NCBI RefSeq assembly: GCF_011044495.1
Contig: NZ_CP049143.1
Location: 5,642,001 to 5,706,000 of the forward strand
Direction: 5' to 3'
From: Roseimicrobium sp. ORNL1
GTDB lineage: Bacteria > Verrucomicrobiota > Verrucomicrobiia > Verrucomicrobiales > Verrucomicrobiaceae
Length of the DNA stretch: 64,000 bases
A program made the position numbers and the translations under genes. How positions within the stretch are numbered: position 1 is the first letter of the stretch; the number at the start of each line of letters is the position of its first letter. Below the pieces are notes generated by a model. The model had not been told where the DNA came from, did no database searches, and was given only the letters and a program-made list of their open reading frames with translations. Positions 60,488-64,000 of this stretch are shown one piece after another.

Positions 60488-61891
60488 TCAGCGAGGCACC
60501 ACGTCACGGGGGGACTCAGTCTCTACCGTGATGTTTATCGCGATTCCAAGTTCCGCGTTCTCAGCGACACCCTCCCCACCATTCTCACCGAGCGGGGCCG
60601 CATTCTCATCCCTCTTGTGCTTGAGCACAGCACTCAGTTGGGCGGGGGTCACTTCCTTTTCCCAACGGCTGATGACGACCGTTGCCACGCCGTTGCCCAC
60701 CAGGTTCGTGAGCGCACGGCATTCGCTCATGAACCGGTCGATACCGACCAGAAGCGCCAGGGATGCCATGGGCACCGTGGGTACGGCAGAGAGCGTGGCG
60801 GCCAGCGTGATGAAGCCTGCGCCCGTGACACCACTGGCCCCCTTGGACGAAATCATGGCCACCAGCAGCAGGCTGATCTGCTGCCCCACGCTCAGCGGAG
60901 TGTTCGTCGCCTGCGCGAGGAAGACCGCCGCCATGGTCATGTAGATATTGGTGCCGTCCAGATTGAAGCTGTAGCCGGTGGGAATCACAAAGCCGACCGT
61001 GGACTCCGCGCAGCCGAGGCGTCGCATCTTCTCCATCATGCCGGGCAGCGCCGTTTCCGAGGAACTGGTGCCGAGCACGAGAAGCAGCTCTTCCTTGATG
61101 AAGGCAATGAACCGGAAAATGGAGAAGCCGGACCACCACGCGATGGTGCCCAGGACCACGACCACGAACAAAATGGACGTGGTGTAGAAGGCCATCATCA
61201 GAGAGAAGAGCTTCTGCAGAGAACCAATGCCGTGACTCCCCACCGTGTAGGCCATGGCGCCGAAGGCAGCCAGCGGGGCGACCTTCACAATGATGTGCAT
61301 GATGCCGAAGAAAATCTTCTCCCCGTGAGCGAGCGCGTGGAGAATCGGCCGCCCCTTCTCGCCAAGAGCCGCCACTGCGAATGCCGTGAGGGTGGCGACC
61401 AGCAGCACCTGCAACAGTTCCCCGCTCGCGAACGCATCAAAGTACGAGCGTGGAATCATGTTCAGGAAGAATTCCGTGGTCGTCGCTGCGTGCGAGGCCT
61501 TCTCCGCGTAGCCCTGGCCAATGCTCGCATCCAGCTTGGTGACATCAATGTTGAACCCCGCTCCCGGCTTCCACGTATTCACCACCACCAGGCCTATGAT
61601 CAGGGCGATGGTGGAGACCACTTCGAAATAGACCAGCGCCTTCACCCCGATGCGTCCGAGCCTCTTCAGGTCTCCCATGGAGGCGACGCCATGCACCACA
61701 GTGCAAAAGATGATGGGGGCGATGATCATCTTCACCAGCTTGATGAAGCCATCGCCGAGTGGCTTCAGGGACTTCCCCCATTCTGGGAAAACGTAGCCGG
61801 TGAGGATTCCCAGAAATACCGCCAGCAAGACCTGGATGTACAGGATGCGATACCACGGTTTACGGGGGGCCGGAATGGCAATGGCGCTCAT
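60488..61891 (-). CDS. dctA: dicarboxylate/amino-acid:cation symporter
   Basis: A 467-residue transporter of the glutamate/aspartate (DAACS) family. The order is DctA-like: [19 protein letters not shown] at the N-terminus, [41 protein letters not shown] (serine-rich re-entrant loop), [42 protein letters not shown] and [26 protein letters not shown] (substrate site). It takes up succinate, fumarate, malate or aspartate with cations. The long charged C-terminus (about 435-467) is not conserved. The start at 61891 fits the family. Confidence 0.92.
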   Translation of the reverse strand: MSAIAIPAPRKPWYRILYIQVLLAVFLGILTGYVFPEWGKSLKPLGDGFIKLVKMIIAPIIFCTVVHGVASMGDLKRLGRIGVKALVYFEVVSTIALIIGLVVVNTWKPGAGFNIDVTKLDASIGQGYAEKASHAATTTEFFLNMIPRSYFDAFASGELLQVLLVATLTAFAVAALGEKGRPILHALAHGEKIFFGIMHIIVKVAPLAAFGAMAYTVGSHGIGSLQKLFSLMMAFYTTSILFVVVVLGTIAWWSGFSIFRFIAFIKEELLLVLGTSSSETALPGMMEKMRRLGCAESTVGFVIPTGYSFNLDGTNIYMTMAAVFLAQATNTPLSVGQQISLLLVAMISSKGASGVTGAGFITLAATLSAVPTVPMASLALLVGIDRFMSECRALTNLVGNGVATVVISRWEKEVTPAQLSAVLKHKRDENAAPLGENGGEGVAENAELGIAINITVETESPRDVVPR

Positions 61892-62044
61892 GTTTCGTCA
61901 AAAATGCGCCCCAGCGATATCAGGTTTGCCCCACTGGCGCAATAGATGCCTTCGCAAGCCTTCGAATCTGCGGGGAGCGCCGTGCAAGCAAGTCGTGCAG
62001 ATGCTTTCCGAAGGCGCACGTCACCACGGGCAGCGAGCCTGCCC

Positions 62045-62626
62045 CTACCTCTTCGAATCCCAACCGGCGGGAATCAGTCCGGCATCAAACATGGCGTTCA
62101 GAGTCTTTCCAATGTCCCAGTCTCTTCCTGGGCCTCGTTGCCAAAAGGCCACTTCTGTGATGTCCCCTGTACGATTCTGGTAGAGCACAAGACGGTAGGG
62201 CTCTTCCTGGCCGGATCCCGTTTGTTGATAAACATCCACTGCGCCAAATTTCACAGGCAGGCTCTGGAGGTGCGTCAGTTTCACCTTGGCGATGGCATGT
62301 CCATAGGGTTGCTGCCGCATGCGCACTATCTCCTCACGCGAAAACGCCCTGTCGGAAGCCTCGGCATTGATTCCTCCCACGACGGAGACGTTTCTATAGC
62401 GATCAGAGGTTTTGTAATGGTGGTCAGCCCACCCGTGCAACCAGTGTTTGCGCCACCTCTTTCCATCAACGCGAACCCATTCGGGTTTCGGCACGGGTGG
62501 CCAAGGGGCCGCGTTCTTCTTGCCCCAAATGGTGGAATCCTCCATCACACTGCAAGACGTCGAAACTTGCACAAGGAAGCAACATGCGATGATGAAGAGA
62601 AGTCTCGACGGGAGCAGCATTTTCAT
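62045..62626 (-). CDS. exported hypothetical protein, possible lipoprotein
   Basis: A 193-residue protein with an N-terminal hydrophobic segment (LLPSRLLFIIACCFLVQV) ending STSC, which may be a weak lipobox (Cys 25), though the position usually held by Leu is Ser. The mature part is rich in Trp and basic residues (WVRVDGKRWRKHWLHGWADHH) and has no recognised family. It stands alone between a transporter and a response regulator, both on the same strand. Confidence 0.55.
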   Translation of the reverse strand: MKMLLPSRLLFIIACCFLVQVSTSCSVMEDSTIWGKKNAAPWPPVPKPEWVRVDGKRWRKHWLHGWADHHYKTSDRYRNVSVVGGINAEASDRAFSREEIVRMRQQPYGHAIAKVKLTHLQSLPVKFGAVDVYQQTGSGQEEPYRLVLYQNRTGDITEVAFWQRGPGRDWDIGKTLNAMFDAGLIPAGWDSKR

Positions 62627-62742
62627 GGTGTTTCAGCACTCGCCTTGGATTCGCAATCCGCAACGAACACAGGATATAAACACACTTGTCCAGCTCGCTC
62701 CCCCGGAATTCGCCGAACACCCAACAAAGTGGTGGAGAGGCC

Positions 62743-63516
62743 TCAATGCTGAGACTGCTCAGGACCCCTGACGAGTCCGCCCGTTTCCACCCAGCGCATG
62801 GCCATTCTCACCACATCGGCCGCATACTTGTAGTCGAGCTTCTTTTTGATTTTGCCCCGGTGCACGTCGACCGTCTTGGGACTGATGCCCAGGTGGGAAC
62901 TGATTCTCGCGGTGTTCAGCCCCTTCCCCAGAAGCTGCAGCACTTCGAACTCGCGGTCGCTCAGGAGGTGCAGGCCGCCATCCGCACCTCGACGATGCCC
63001 CTCATAGTAGGCGGTCAGCAGATGCTCGGACACGGCGGAGGTGACAAAGGGCCTGCCAGTGCTGACGGTCCTCAAGGCGCTCTCGAAGGATTCGGCCTCG
63101 CTGTCTTTCTTCAGATAACCTCTGGCTCCCGCTTTCAAGACCCGATCCGTATACAGCATTTCGTCATAGACGGAGATGACCAGAATCTTGAGCTGGGGAT
63201 ACCTGACATGCAGAGCACGAACGAAGTCGAGACCATTGCTGTCAGGCAGAACGACATCGACCAGCAAGATGTCCGGCACACGCAGCTTCAACTTTTCCTC
63301 CGCGTGCGCCGCCGCGTGCGCACACCACACACAGCGGAATCCCTCCAGGCTGGCCGTGAGAGCCTTCAGCCCTGCTCGTGAGAGGAAGTGGCCATCCACA
63401 ATGCCTACTGTGCACACGAGCAGTTGCGGCTCGTGCTCCTGCTGTTGTTGTTGCGGTTCTTGCGGCGGCAACTCTTTCATAGGAGCGCAGGCGCTTTGCT
63501 TGAAACTGAAGTGCAT
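62743..63516 (-). CDS. NarL/FixJ-type response regulator (receiver + LuxR HTH)
   Basis: A 257-residue regulator. Its N-terminus carries a Gln-rich stretch (PPQEPQQQQQEHEP, 17-30). The receiver domain follows (about 35-150), with D41, phospho-acceptor D87 (ILLVDVVLPDSNG) and GARGYLKKDSE, then a linker, then a LuxR-type HTH (about 190-245: LLSDREFEVLQLLGKGLNT and ARISSHLGISPKTVDVHRGKI). A DNA-binding response regulator is clear; its kinase is not in the window. The ATG at 63480 is an alternative start that removes the first 12 residues but keeps the Gln stretch. Confidence 0.9.
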   Translation of the reverse strand: MHFSFKQSACAPMKELPPQEPQQQQQEHEPQLLVCTVGIVDGHFLSRAGLKALTASLEGFRCVWCAHAAAHAEEKLKLRVPDILLVDVVLPDSNGLDFVRALHVRYPQLKILVISVYDEMLYTDRVLKAGARGYLKKDSEAESFESALRTVSTGRPFVTSAVSEHLLTAYYEGHRRGADGGLHLLSDREFEVLQLLGKGLNTARISSHLGISPKTVDVHRGKIKKKLDYKYAADVVRMAMRWVETGGLVRGPEQSQH

Positions 63517-63766
63517 CGCTTTGGGGGAAAAGTTCGATGAAGGGTCCCCGGCGAGTCGACTCGAAGCTGACGCCTGCCTATTCGCCGGGGTAACAACGCC
63601 AGCATGCCACCGCCAAGATGAAGCAAGCGTGAAGCGTGAAATGATTCCGAAGAATATTAATACGTGCGACTAGGCATCGCTTCACCCTCAGCAAAGAGCA
63701 GGCCAGGGAATCACGGCATCCTCACCATAGAAGGTGCCACGTGATATCGATAGGCGTCGTTGCGGC

Positions 63767-64000
63767 TTATCGGGATTCCACATGAATCCTCGCCGCCTCA
63801 ATCATCACCTTCAGATCTTTCTGCCGTCGCAGGTGCTCCAGAACGCCCCAGTAGCTGATGTTGTCCGCATGGAGCGTTATCGTCTTCGAACCGCTACTTC
63901 CAATTTTATAAGTTAGGGCAGGAACACGGATGCCTTGCGTTTGAAGGGCCTCCATTTTGAGCTTCAGGAATTCGAGCACGTCATCCAGCGTTTCATCGTT
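63767..64000 (-). CDS. partial hypothetical protein (5' end beyond window)
   Basis: The last 77 codons of a gene that continues past the right edge; the frame is open to position 64000 (beginning NDETLDDVLEFLKLKME). It reads ALTYKIG, TITLHADNISYWGVLEHLRRQKDLKVMI and ends ARIHVES. The pattern of short strands and helices resembles secretin/STN-like modules found in many Verrucomicrobia proteins, but this is only a resemblance. Upstream of the response regulator by about 250 bases (63517-63766), where no gene is supported. Confidence 0.55.
   Translation of the reverse strand, partial: NDETLDDVLEFLKLKMEALQTQGIRVPALTYKIGSSGSKTITLHADNISYWGVLEHLRRQKDLKVMIEAARIHVESR

Noticed and set aside
60311-61945. 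544-codon plus-strand frame
   Set aside because: Antisense to the clear DctA-type symporter; product is His/Arg/Gly-rich as expected of a shadow.

Overview
The window looks like a chromosomal segment of a Verrucomicrobiota bacterium, probably of the Verrucomicrobiaceae type. The reasons are a DUF1080 + 'PVC-type' heme-dehydrogenase fusion, a giant beta-strand-repeat protein ending in a PEP-CTERM sorting signal, a Tm-1-like protein, GC-rich DNA with mostly weak Shine-Dalgarno sites, and many small palindromic intergenic repeats. No rRNA, tRNA, CRISPR array, prophage or complete insertion sequence was seen. The genes at both edges are cut.

Layout. 1-4347 (minus): Tm-1-like gene followed by a truncated DUF1080/PVC-dehydrogenase gene. 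4553-9081: CMD/AhpD-like protein, AraC regulator, secreted GH16-like hydrolase, and a sugar kinase fused to MurQ (peptidoglycan recycling). 9157-13210 (minus): secreted proline/glycine-rich protein, ferritin-like di-iron protein, IspH, a winged-helix regulator and its membrane-protein partner; two near-identical palindromes mark a likely small regulon that includes ispH. 13414-15333: glucuronokinase-like GHMP kinase and GalU. 15698-21465 (minus): pta, ackA, an SdpI/SdpR-like pair and a fosmidomycin-resistance-type MFS pump. 21526-25432: AraC regulator divergent from two exported amidohydrolases. 25449-32168: small wHTH-like protein, DDAH-like amidinohydrolase, YbaK-type deacylase with an unusual leader, and a lysine-catabolic operon (lysine 6-aminotransferase, aminoadipate-semialdehyde dehydrogenase, and an unidentified VOC-like protein). 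32305-34484: PlsY, an HD-like protein and a CheY-like receiver.

35105-50353 is one gene of about 15.2 kb: a 5,082-residue exported protein built from autotransporter-associated beta-strand repeats, with a PEP-CTERM tail and no beta-barrel. After it come a secreted unknown, a PafA-like phosphatase, a DUF4105 protein, a sugar-phosphate isomerase/epimerase-like protein, an outer-membrane-like protein, a low-GC two-gene islet between 38-base direct repeats, an orphan ABC-type substrate-binding protein, a DctA-type symporter, a small exported protein, a LuxR-type response regulator and a partial gene.

Intergenic DNA is unusually structured: two copies of a terminal-inverted-repeat element (54659-55314 and 59990-60304) with different cargo, a 49-base repeat in two places, and long inverted repeats at 15407-15638 and 27374-27536. 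Three convincing intrinsic terminators and three likely operators are listed. Product calls rest on reading the sequences without database searches, so family names are recognition-based.
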